This document shows, in pieces, positions 1-7,301 of a stretch of DNA of 14,685 bases. The DNA is from Campylobacteraceae bacterium (GTDB lineage Bacteria > Campylobacterota > Campylobacteria > Campylobacterales > Sulfurospirillaceae). The translations under genes were made by a program, and so were the position numbers. The notes beneath the pieces were generated by a model, which saw only the letters and a list, made by a program, of their open reading frames with translations, was not told the origin of the DNA and did not search any database. Each line of letters begins with the position of its first letter. Position 1 is the stretch's first letter. The DNA lies in the NCBI GenBank assembly GCA_027055635.1, contig JALUMZ010000049.1, positions 1 to 14,685 of the forward strand, given 5' to 3'.

Positions 1-16
1 ATTTAGTGAGGCAAGT

Positions 17-265
17 ATGTTAAATTTTTTGATTTTACTTATAGCATTATCGCTGTTGTTGGTCTTGATTAGGTTTTTAAGAGGTCCAACCCTGGCTGAT
101 CGGGTTGTAGCTTTTGATTCAATGAGTGTGATTGCTACTTCATTGCTTGTTGTATTATCCTTCTATTTCCATAAAAGTTTGTATCTTGATGTTGCATTCG
201 TTTTTGGTTTGATTGGGTTTGTGGGCACTGTTGTATTTGCAAAATTCTTAGACAAGGAGTTTTGA
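17..265 (+). CDS. mbxB: MrpF/MnhF-family antiporter subunit (MbxB-like)
   Basis: A small 82-residue membrane protein with three predicted transmembrane segments (about residues 1-20, 35-52 and 57-77). The motif RGPTLADRVVAFD at 22-34 is the MrpF/MnhF signature (GPT..DRV.A.D). In Mrp antiporters and in MBH/MBX complexes this subunit belongs to the cation-translocating module in the cytoplasmic membrane and has no redox role. The ATG at 17 is preceded by GTGAGG at 6-11. The reading frame stays open to the window edge, but the Mrp homology begins at this Met. The next gene starts on its stop codon (TGATG), indicating translational coupling. The symbol follows MBX naming and is provisional. The promoter of the operon must lie upstream of the window. 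Confidence 0.9.
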   Translation: MLNFLILLIALSLLLVLIRFLRGPTLADRVVAFDSMSVIATSLLVVLSFYFHKSLYLDVAFVFGLIGFVGTVVFAKFLDKEF

Positions 266-588
266 TGCTGGTATTCATAGGATATATTTTGGGATTCTTG
301 GGAGTTGCTCTATTTTTTATCAGCGGAATTGGCTTGTTGCGTATGCCAGACACTCTGACAAGAATGCAGGCTGCTACAAAAGCTTCAACACTGGGCTCTC
401 TTTTGGTGATTCTAGCAATCGCATGTTTTGAACCTCAATGGACATTAAAACTTATTGTTCTTGCTGTATTTATATTGATAACAAATCCAATATCTTCTTC
501 ATTGTTGGCAATGACTACATATAAGAGATTTTACAAACATGTTGTCAATACAAGTGGAGCAGATGCTTTAAAAGGGGAAGAGAAATGA
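265..588 (+). CDS. mbxC: MrpG/MnhG-family antiporter subunit (MbxC-like)
   Basis: A 107-residue membrane protein with three predicted helices (about 1-22, 40-56 and 60-82). The stretch GIGLLRMPDTLTRMQAATKA followed by STLG matches the MrpG signature (RfPD.ytR.hAatKa.tlG). It is a partner of MrpF in the ion-translocating part of Mrp antiporters and MBH/MBX complexes. I chose the ATG at 265, five bases after AAGGAG (254-259), over an in-frame TTG at 262 that overlaps the previous stop. The C-terminal tail (about 90-107) is hydrophilic and probably cytoplasmic. The following gene begins inside its last codons. Family assignment is firm; the MBX letter is inferred from gene order. Confidence 0.9.
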   Translation: MLVFIGYILGFLGVALFFISGIGLLRMPDTLTRMQAATKASTLGSLLVILAIACFEPQWTLKLIVLAVFILITNPISSSLLAMTTYKRFYKHVVNTSGADALKGEEK

Positions 589-833
589 TAGGATTAATTA
601 TATTATTTACTTTTTTAGCAGTTATTGCCGTTGCTCTTGGTGCGATACTCAGCAAGGACATCACTCAGTCAGTTATGTTATTTATGGGTGTTGGGCTTGG
701 AAGTGTCGTTCTTTTCTTTATATTTCAAGCTCCTGATGTAGCATTGACTGAAGCTGTTATTGGAACAGGACTAAGTACGGCAGTGTTTTTACTAGGAATC
801 AGACACACCTCACAAGAGGAGGCGGAATCATGA
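585..833 (+). CDS. mbxD: MbhD/DUF4040-type subunit (MrpA C-terminal-like)
   Basis: An 82-residue, very hydrophobic protein with three predicted helices. The motif APDVALTEAVIGTGL (residues 46-60) is the hallmark of the MbhD/DUF4040 domain, which in ordinary Mrp antiporters is part of the large MrpA subunit and here is a separate gene, as in MBH and MBX. The Glu in this motif is buried in the membrane and is thought to serve ion translocation in the family. It starts at ATG 585, overlapping the previous stop (ATGA) with GGGGAAG upstream, and its own stop overlaps the next start in the same way. Confidence 0.86.
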   Translation: MIGLIILFTFLAVIAVALGAILSKDITQSVMLFMGVGLGSVVLFFIFQAPDVALTEAVIGTGLSTAVFLLGIRHTSQEEAES

Positions 834-1558
834 ATCTAAAAAAAGTTTTGCCACTTAAACATATAGTCCTATCCTTGCTTTCATCGGCACTGTTATTATC
901 TGTTGTCGGTCTTCTTATGCAGGTTAAAACTGATATGTTTAAAAATGTCGGGACAATTTATCTAAATCTAAATATGCAAACAGCCGCAGCAAATGCCGTC
1001 ACTTCAGTTGTTACATTTTTTAGAGGTATTGATACGGTTGGAGAAGTAACAGTTCTATTTTTAGCTACTTCGGGTGTGGCTCTGATGCTCTCAGCTACGC
1101 AAAGAACTTGCGATAAAGTTGTAAAACAAGAGAGTTTCATCTTGAATGCAGGAAGCAGATTGTTACTTAGTGTGATTATCCTCTTTGGTGTTTATATTAT
1201 CATACACGGTCACTTGAGTCCCGGTGGTGGTTTTCAAGGTGGTGTTGTTATAGCTACAGCATTTTTACTACTATTTTTGGCAAACCCAAATATGAAACTT
1301 AGTCATGGTATTTTAACATTAGGCGAATCCCTCAGTGGTGCTACTTATGTTTTGGTTGTTATCATTGGACTATTTAAGATGAATATTTTACTTGGAAACT
1401 TTTTGCCTCATCCAATAGGAGAGATTGGAGAGTTGATAAGCGGTGGTATCATACCAGTCGTTTATATACTTGTTGGTATAAAAGTTGGAAGTGAGATGAG
1501 CGTTATCGTAGAGTATTTTGTGAAAGAAGATTACTATAAAGAGGTGTGCGATGCTTGA
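830..1558 (+). CDS. mbxF: MbhE-MrpB fusion subunit (MnhB domain, MbxF-like)
   Basis: A 242-residue membrane protein with two parts. Residues 1-95 carry two predicted helices and the motif FRGIDTVGEVTVL (64-76), which matches the MbhE domain (the far C-terminus of MrpA: fRG.DTlGEitVl). Residues about 105-235 are an MnhB/MrpB domain with HGHLSPGGGFQGG at 126-138 and four predicted helices. In Pyrococcus MBH these domains are separate MbhE and MbhF; here they are one chain. That agrees with MBX operons, which by my recollection list no separate E gene. The ATG at 830 follows a strong AGAGGAGG at 815-822. The tail (225-242) is charged. The protein would form part of the antiporter module linking the pumps with the NuoH-like subunit. 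Confidence 0.87.
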   Translation: MNLKKVLPLKHIVLSLLSSALLLSVVGLLMQVKTDMFKNVGTIYLNLNMQTAAANAVTSVVTFFRGIDTVGEVTVLFLATSGVALMLSATQRTCDKVVKQESFILNAGSRLLLSVIILFGVYIIIHGHLSPGGGFQGGVVIATAFLLLFLANPNMKLSHGILTLGESLSGATYVLVVIIGLFKMNILLGNFLPHPIGEIGELISGGIIPVVYILVGIKVGSEMSVIVEYFVKEDYYKEVCDA

Positions 1559-1928
1559 CTTTTTTAATAATACACAAACAATCCACATGATTATTATCAT
1601 AGGTTCCATGGCTCTTTTTTTCATAGGATTTTATGGAATTGCTACGCAGAAAAATTTGGTGAAGGTTTTAGTCTCTTTTGATATTATGGAATCTGCTCTT
1701 TTTCTGTTTTTTATAGGACTACACTATCAAGTGGGCTTAGTAGCACCGATAGTTGATAAAAATTTAAAAACATTTACGAGCATGGTTGACCCTGTTCCGC
1801 AAGCGATGATCTTAACAACCATCGTTATTGGACTTGCTGTCTTGGCACTTGGATTATCATTTGGTATTGAGTATTATAAACTCACTGGAAGAAATGATAT
1901 ATCTAAAATGAATGAATTGAGGGATTGA
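1551..1928 (+). CDS. mbxG: MrpC/NuoK-family subunit (MbxG-like)
   Basis: A 125-residue homologue of MrpC and complex I NuoK with three predicted helices (about 10-32, 37-64 and 84-108). The conserved Glu in the second helix lies in VSFDIMESALFL (E47), and DPVPQAMILTTIVIGLA (80-96) is the family's third-helix signature. It lies between the pump subunits and the quinone-module-like subunits and takes part in the chain of charged residues across the membrane. It overlaps the end of the preceding gene by eight bases and has GAGGTG as ribosome binding site. Generic annotation would name it NADH-quinone oxidoreductase subunit K, but no NADH module is present here. Confidence 0.88.
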   Translation: MLDFFNNTQTIHMIIIIGSMALFFIGFYGIATQKNLVKVLVSFDIMESALFLFFIGLHYQVGLVAPIVDKNLKTFTSMVDPVPQAMILTTIVIGLAVLALGLSFGIEYYKLTGRNDISKMNELRD

Positions 1929-1930
1929 TT

Positions 1931-3385
1931 ATGAGTCTAGGTTACTATTTTTTACTACCGGTTCTTTTCTCTTTTTTAACTCCCTATTTTAAAAAACTAG
2001 GTTCATTCACTTTAAGAGGAAGTTCGATTCTATTGAGTCTTGTTCTGTTTTTACAGACGGTAGCTTATGTAGGTGTAAAACTGCCACAAATTTCTCAATT
2101 TTCGATTAAACCACCTTTAGGTATCGCATTTATACTAGATGGATATTCCCTTCTTTTCTTATTGATTTTCACTTTCTCTGCCCTTGTCGTCTCTTTCTAC
2201 ATGTATTGGTTTTTTGAAGAAAATAGCGGCAGAGATGAGGCAAGATTTTATGTGTTTTTCAATATGCTCATAGCAGGGAGTATCGGTATGATACTTAGTT
2301 GTGATATATTTAATTTATATATATTCTTTGAGATTACAGGTATTTGCTCATATACGCTCTCGGCATTCAATAAAGACAAGTTGGGTCTGGAATCGGGTAT
2401 AAAATACCTCATCATAGGTTCAATCGCCTCTATCTTTATAGTGTTTGCGATTATGCTCATATATTTGCAAATAGGAACTGTAAACTTAGGTCTTATAGCA
2501 CAAAGATTTCATCTGATTGACCCAAAAATCTCAGTTCTTATCGTCTTGATGCTCTTTATCGGATTTGGAGCAAAAGCAGAACTTTTTCCGATGAACTTTT
2601 GGGCGCCAGATATATATCAAGGAAGCATATCTAGCGTAAACGGACTCTTTAGTTCAGTTGTTGCAAAAGCATATCTATTTGTCTTCTTTCATCTGTTCTA
2701 TCTTTTTAATCTTGGCTCAAAATATATGCTTTTTGTTATGGTCATAGGTGCTATCACATTTTTGGTTTCCGAATTTACAGCACTAAATCAAACAAATGTA
2801 AAAAGACTCTTTGCCTACTCAACACTTGGGCAACTAGGTATTTTGTTTATGGCACTCTCAACAAACTCAAGCCAAACGGTTTCAGGTGCTCTTTTTCATC
2901 TAACAAGCCACTCTATTTCAAAACTACTTATATTTTTAGCGCTTGGCATACTTATACATAAGTTTAAAAGTGCAAAAATAGATATTTTAGGAAACTTCAA
3001 ATCAGGCTTTTTGACAATTGTGCTTGCAATCGGTTTTTTATCTATTTTAGGAATTCCCCCTTTTAGTGGATTTGTAGGTAAAATTCTCATACTAAAAGGA
3101 TTTGCACTAAGTCAAAATTATACAGCGATTGCATTTATACTTCTAGTCTCAATAGTAGAAGCAATCTATTTTTTCAGACTAACTGCTATGATGCTGGATA
3201 AAAAGAGAGCAAAAGTAACTGTAAAAGTTGGTTCTGTAAACTATATAATTCTTACTCTTTTGGCTGTTTTAATAATTTTGTTTGGCGTATATCCATCACT
3301 TTTAACCCACTATACGGATTTAGCCACAAATGCTCTTTTGCATCCGACTAATTATCTAAATTACGCATTAGGAGTAGGACTATGA
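1931..3385 (+). CDS. mbxH: Proton/cation-pumping antiporter subunit, MrpD/NuoN type (MbxH-like)
   Basis: A 484-residue polytopic membrane protein of the MrpD/NuoL-M-N family. Visible pump residues are E134 in the fifth-helix motif FFEITGICSY, K215 in GFGAKAELFPMNFWAPDIY, K246, the NVKRLFAYSTLGQLG segment (289-303), H323 and H327 with K331 in the broken helix, and K384 in IPPFSGFVGKILILKG. These charged residues form the membrane-embedded proton path in the family. I chose ATG 1931, seven to eight bases after GAGGG (1919-1923), instead of an in-frame TTG at 1925 that overlaps the previous stop. It is the first of two consecutive pump genes. Whether it carries H+ or Na+ cannot be told from sequence. 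Confidence 0.92.
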   Translation: MSLGYYFLLPVLFSFLTPYFKKLGSFTLRGSSILLSLVLFLQTVAYVGVKLPQISQFSIKPPLGIAFILDGYSLLFLLIFTFSALVVSFYMYWFFEENSGRDEARFYVFFNMLIAGSIGMILSCDIFNLYIFFEITGICSYTLSAFNKDKLGLESGIKYLIIGSIASIFIVFAIMLIYLQIGTVNLGLIAQRFHLIDPKISVLIVLMLFIGFGAKAELFPMNFWAPDIYQGSISSVNGLFSSVVAKAYLFVFFHLFYLFNLGSKYMLFVMVIGAITFLVSEFTALNQTNVKRLFAYSTLGQLGILFMALSTNSSQTVSGALFHLTSHSISKLLIFLALGILIHKFKSAKIDILGNFKSGFLTIVLAIGFLSILGIPPFSGFVGKILILKGFALSQNYTAIAFILLVSIVEAIYFFRLTAMMLDKKRAKVTVKVGSVNYIILTLLAVLIILFGVYPSLLTHYTDLATNALLHPTNYLNYALGVGL

Positions 3386-5154
3386 ATTCAATATTTTTAC
3401 TATTAAATTTACTCCCTATACTGTTCTTATACCAATTTGGCGGAGCTCTACATGTAAGCTTACCGCTTACAAGCGAATTTACATTGAGTTTGATACAGAC
3501 TCCTCTTGGCACCTTTTTTGCATATTTGAGTCTGATATCGTTTCTACTCGTAACAATCGCACAAAAAAGTAAAAAATTAGCTTGCAACTATTATGTTTTG
3601 CAATTTTTACTCTCTATGGCGATGTTGGCCATAGTGCTAGCGGGTGATTTTATCACATTTTTTATCGGCTGGGAGATTATGACATGGAGTAGCTATTTTT
3701 TAATCTCAAAATCAAACAGTATAGATATAAAATCGTTGCAAAAATATATACTTTTTTCACTGGCATCTGCTTTTTCTTTGATAGCAGGTATTGTGATTGC
3801 CTACTCTTTTGCACACTCTTTTGATTTTAGTGTTATATCAAATTCATTCAAAGATATGCCGTTTAATATAAAAGTAGCGCTTATTGTTCTCTTTTCACTC
3901 AGTTTTTTCACAAAGGCCGGTGTGATTGGATTGCACTATTGGGTAGTGGATACCTACTCAAAAGCACCTAATCTTTTCAGCTCTATCCTCTCAGCCGTTA
4001 TGTCAAAGATGGGTATATACGGACTCTTTTTGGTATATGGAAACATAGTTGGATACCAAGAATTAAAGATGATGTTTGGCACAATATTGAATGGTACGGA
4101 TTTTGGTTATGTTTTAGCTTGGATTGGTGTTGCTACTTCAATAATAGCTACATTTAAAGCTATAACTCAAGATGAAGTAAAAAGACTCTTGGCATACTCT
4201 TCAATCGCACAACTAGGATACATCATAGCTGTCATAGGTTTTGGAACGACTTATGGTGTTGCGGGGGCTATGTATCATACACTTATACACACTATCATTA
4301 AACTGCTTCTGTTTATAAATGTAGCGGCGATTGTGGCTCAAACCGGCAAAAACAGGTTTAGCCAATTAGGTGGTTTGATATATAGAACTCCTGTCTCATT
4401 TGTGATGCTTCTAATAGGCATCATCGGACTTGCAGGTATGCCTCCTCTTGGTGGTTTTGCTTCAAAATTTATGATGTACAATGCTGCGATTGACACAAAA
4501 TTTGCACTGATTCTTATAGGTATGCTCTTCTCTGGTGCAGCTTCATTTTTATACTGTTACAAACTTGTATATGGTATATACTTAGGACATCCGACTTCAA
4601 AAAATTTAGAAACAACCAAAGAGGTACCGATCAGTTATCTGATTCCTCAAATTATACTTGCACTTTTGCTTGTATTAGCAGGAACATTTCCAGGGGCATT
4701 TATAAAGATAATAAATCCTATATTGGTGGAATTTTCACTCTCAACCATACCTTACAGCGGATTAGGTGTGATGAATAGTGCAGTCGGTAGTTTCAATGGA
4801 TTTTTCATCATGAGCGCTTTTGTTGTGTTTTTTGTATTGATACTTCTACTCATCACAAGAATCAAATCGAAAGCCAAAAATAATCTAAACAGATTTGATA
4901 TAAGCTATTGTGGGGAAGTTCCAACACAAGATACATCCTTGCACTTTGGTTTTGGATTTGGGACTGATCTTTATAGAATCAAATTTGTAAATGCTATACT
5001 TAAAAGAAGTTCATCCTCTTTTTACGAATCGCTGGCAACACAAACCAAAAAAACATCTGAACTTTTTAGCAGGATGTATTATGGAAATATACATAACACC
5101 ATGATTATAATCCTGCTCTTTTTCAGCACACTATTTTTCATAGGAGTTAACTGA
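3382..5154 (+). CDS. mbxH': Second pumping antiporter subunit, NuoL/HyfB-like (MbxH'-like)
   Basis: A 590-residue pump subunit of the same superfamily as the previous gene, but closer to NuoL/HyfB. Key residues seen are E98 in IGWEIMTWSSY, K178 in FFTKAGVIGLHYWVVDTYS, K209, DEVKRLLAYSSIAQLGY (264-280), H299 and H303 with K307, and K362 in GMPPLGGFASKFMMYNA. It has a C-terminal addition: a hydrophilic stretch of roughly 90 residues (about 482-572, containing FDISYCGEVPTQD) and a last membrane helix (573-589). That layout resembles the C-terminus of HyfB/HycC hydrogenase subunits. It starts at ATG 3382 after AGGAG and overlaps the preceding stop (ATGA). A second pump distinguishes MBX/MBS from MBH, which has one. 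Confidence 0.92.
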   Translation: MNSIFLLLNLLPILFLYQFGGALHVSLPLTSEFTLSLIQTPLGTFFAYLSLISFLLVTIAQKSKKLACNYYVLQFLLSMAMLAIVLAGDFITFFIGWEIMTWSSYFLISKSNSIDIKSLQKYILFSLASAFSLIAGIVIAYSFAHSFDFSVISNSFKDMPFNIKVALIVLFSLSFFTKAGVIGLHYWVVDTYSKAPNLFSSILSAVMSKMGIYGLFLVYGNIVGYQELKMMFGTILNGTDFGYVLAWIGVATSIIATFKAITQDEVKRLLAYSSIAQLGYIIAVIGFGTTYGVAGAMYHTLIHTIIKLLLFINVAAIVAQTGKNRFSQLGGLIYRTPVSFVMLLIGIIGLAGMPPLGGFASKFMMYNAAIDTKFALILIGMLFSGAASFLYCYKLVYGIYLGHPTSKNLETTKEVPISYLIPQIILALLLVLAGTFPGAFIKIINPILVEFSLSTIPYSGLGVMNSAVGSFNGFFIMSAFVVFFVLILLLITRIKSKAKNNLNRFDISYCGEVPTQDTSLHFGFGFGTDLYRIKFVNAILKRSSSSFYESLATQTKKTSELFSRMYYGNIHNTMIIILLFFSTLFFIGVN

Positions 5155-6047
5155 TGATTTTTCAAATTATTTTACTTATCATGTTGGCGTATGTAGTTGG
5201 ATTTATATATTTTGGTCTATATAGAAATATAACTGCAAGAATTCAAGGTAGATATGGTCCAACCGTGTATCAATCATTTTATGATAGCATCAAACTATTT
5301 TCAAAAAACAATACGGTTTCTTATGGCTGGATGTTTTATTTAGGACCTGTGATTATGGCTACGGGTGCTGTTTTGACACTTGTCTTGGTTCCTGTTTTTA
5401 GTGACAGCGATTTTTTAAGAAGCGTAACTAGCCAAGGAAATCTGTTTGTATTGCTTTATCTGATGGTACTTGGACCTCTTGGAAATGCGCTTGCAGTTGG
5501 AACAGGCGGAAATCCTTTTGGCGTTATGGGAGTAGTCAGAGGTCTGACCAGACTCATCGGTTTAGAATTGCCGTTTTACATAGCTGTTGTCGGTTTAATC
5601 ATAGCTGCGAACAGTAGCGATATAGTGCACATTATAGATGTGCAAAAAACAGCTGGTTTAAATATCATCAATCACCCTCTTCTTTTTATAGGTGCTATGA
5701 TATCTATGGTTGGTTTTTTTGGTGCATCACCATTTGATATTCCAGGAGCCCCTCAGGAGGTCTATTCTGGTCCTAGAACAGAATTTAGCGGAAAATTTTT
5801 GGCGCTTCTTATGAGTCAGGGTTCGCTCTTTGCATTTGCAAAACTTGTTTTGATAGTTGATCTGTTTTTAGGTGGTGCTGATTCATTGGTTATGTTGGTT
5901 CTTAAAACTTTTACTATTTTTGTTGCTATTATCTTTATAGGTATCGTATATGGAAGATACAAAGTTGAACAAGCAGTTGATTTTTTGATGAAATTGCCTA
6001 CGCTGATAGCTGTCTTGGGACTTGCTAGAATCGTTTGGTTTGGATAA
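5154..6047 (+). CDS. mbxM: NuoH/HycD-like membrane anchor subunit (MbxM-like)
   Basis: A 297-residue membrane protein with about eight predicted helices, belonging to the NuoH/HycD/MbhM family. RIQGRYGP at 29-36 is the classic N-terminal loop motif (R.q.R.GP), GNPFGVMGVVRGLTRLIG spans about 119-136, and PFDIPGAPQEVYSGPRTEFSG (193-213) is the loop with E202, R208 and E210 that couples the peripheral arm with the ion channel. The subunit docks the cytoplasmic electron-transfer arm on the membrane. In MBH and MBX relatives it does not reduce quinone. The start overlaps the previous stop (TGATG) with AGGAG upstream. Databases would probably label it NADH-quinone oxidoreductase subunit H or respiratory chain complex I subunit 1. 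Confidence 0.92.
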   Translation: MIFQIILLIMLAYVVGFIYFGLYRNITARIQGRYGPTVYQSFYDSIKLFSKNNTVSYGWMFYLGPVIMATGAVLTLVLVPVFSDSDFLRSVTSQGNLFVLLYLMVLGPLGNALAVGTGGNPFGVMGVVRGLTRLIGLELPFYIAVVGLIIAANSSDIVHIIDVQKTAGLNIINHPLLFIGAMISMVGFFGASPFDIPGAPQEVYSGPRTEFSGKFLALLMSQGSLFAFAKLVLIVDLFLGGADSLVMLVLKTFTIFVAIIFIGIVYGRYKVEQAVDFLMKLPTLIAVLGLARIVWFG

Positions 6048-6057
6048 GGGAGAAATG

Positions 6058-6693
6058 ATGGAAAGTGGTTTTTACGGCAGTAGCCTAGACGGCAACTTAA
6101 AATGTAAATTTGAAGAGAGTGGCTTGGCAAATACTCATGAAATAATGGAAAAAGCAGTTAGATGGTTTAGAAGCAGAAGTATCTTTGTTGTAGCCTATGG
6201 AACTGGATGTGGTGCTATTGAGATGCCTCCAACCTTCACAAGCAGATATGATGCTGAAAGGATGGGAGTTGTAGGTGTAGCAACCCCTAGACAGGCTGAT
6301 TTGATCATCTTGTCTGGTTATTTGGCATACAAGACTCTCAGAAGAGTAATAAGAACATATGAACAGATGCAAAAACCAAGATATATAATGACTCTTGGCA
6401 GTTGTCCGATAAACGGTGGTATGTATTGGGATTCTTATAATACTATAAAAAAATTGGATGATTATCTCCCTATAGATGTATCAGTTACAGGCTGTATGCC
6501 AAGACCTGAAGCTGTGATAGACGGTTTTGTGCTTCTTCAAGAGAGAATTAGAAATGGAGAAAAAGCAGGCTGGGAAAAATATGATGAAAATTTTGAATTC
6601 TATAAAGAAAATCAGAAGAGAGTGCTTGGAGGTCATATAGACCCATCTTATGAAACCGACTGGTACAATCTTAAAAGCGGAGGTAAAGCATAA
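6058..6693 (+). CDS. mbxJ: NuoB-like iron-sulfur subunit with three cluster ligands (MbxJ-like)
   Basis: A 211-residue soluble subunit of the NuoB/hydrogenase small subunit family, which carries the [4Fe-4S] cluster next to the active site. The ligand motifs are YGTGCGAIEMPP (C51), LGSCPINGG (C116) and TGCMPRPE (C146). NuoB normally has two adjacent Cys before A-x-E-M, and hydrogenases have CxxC; here the second is Gly52, so only three family ligands are visible. C16 lies far N-terminal in LKCKFEES and is not at a known ligand position. The start was set at ATG 6058, five bases after AAGGGAG (6046-6052). ATG 6055 is too close to it, and an in-frame TTG at 6022 lies inside the previous gene. 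Three Cys fit the site-differentiated cluster described for Pyrococcus MBS. Confidence 0.9.
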   Translation: MESGFYGSSLDGNLKCKFEESGLANTHEIMEKAVRWFRSRSIFVVAYGTGCGAIEMPPTFTSRYDAERMGVVGVATPRQADLIILSGYLAYKTLRRVIRTYEQMQKPRYIMTLGSCPINGGMYWDSYNTIKKLDDYLPIDVSVTGCMPRPEAVIDGFVLLQERIRNGEKAGWEKYDENFEFYKENQKRVLGGHIDPSYETDWYNLKSGGKA

Positions 6694-7301
6694 TGGATTT
6701 GGCATCAAAGTTAGAAAAATTATCACTTGAGCTTGTACAAAAACAAGATTACCTCTATAGTGTTACTATAGATTTTGAAAGACTAGAATCACTTTTACTT
6801 AGTTTTTTAAATGAGTTCGGATATATCACACTAGATTCTATAAATTGCAGAGATGACTTGGAAGATGGATTTTTTACTATCACATACTGTTTGCAAACCG
6901 AAGAGAGAGATCATGTGGTTATGATTCAAACAAAGATACAAAGAGAAAATGCAAGTTTGCCTACTATGCATACGATTTGGCCTCAGGCCGAGATAATGGA
7001 AAGAGAGATGCATGAAATGTTCGGCGTTGATTTTCCAGGACATCCAACACTTATCGATTTTGCTTTGGAGTATTGGGACAATATGCCCCCGTTAAGAAGA
7101 GATTTTGATACTTTGGAGTATGTAAATAGTATGAACCCTTTCCGAGAACAAAGAAATGATGCACTTGATGCAAAAGAAGAGATGAAAAAGAAAAGAGAAG
7201 CAAAAAAAGCTGCAAAACTAAAAGCACAGCAAGAAGCCGAAGCAAAAGCGGCACTTGAGGCACAAAACAATCCAAGTGATGAGGTTAAAAATGAAGAATG
7301 A
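6693..7301 (+). CDS. mbxK: NuoC-like (30 kDa-type) subunit with charged C-terminal tail (MbxK-like)
   Basis: A 202-residue protein of the NuoC/HycE N-terminal family, a structural subunit of the cytoplasmic arm that packs against the large subunit. The core motif runs from about 95 to 118 and includes AEIMEREMHEMFGVDFPGHP, the family signature (W..A.w.ERE..DmFGi.F.GHP). PPLRRDF follows at 132-138. From about residue 151 to the end there is a low-complexity tail rich in Lys, Ala and Glu, likely an extended or coiled helix, which is not part of the conserved domain. The ATG at 6693 overlaps the preceding stop and follows GGAGGT (6679-6684). The 3' end overlaps the large-subunit gene by 11 bases, so the two are probably translated in step. 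Confidence 0.9.
   Translation: MDLASKLEKLSLELVQKQDYLYSVTIDFERLESLLLSFLNEFGYITLDSINCRDDLEDGFFTITYCLQTEERDHVVMIQTKIQRENASLPTMHTIWPQAEIMEREMHEMFGVDFPGHPTLIDFALEYWDNMPPLRRDFDTLEYVNSMNPFREQRNDALDAKEEMKKKREAKKAAKLKAQQEAEAKAALEAQNNPSDEVKNEE

Noticed and set aside
1..23. Possible end of an upstream gene (frame closing at TAA 21-23, overlapping the MrpF start)
   Set aside because: Only about seven codons are visible, too few to assign a gene or family.
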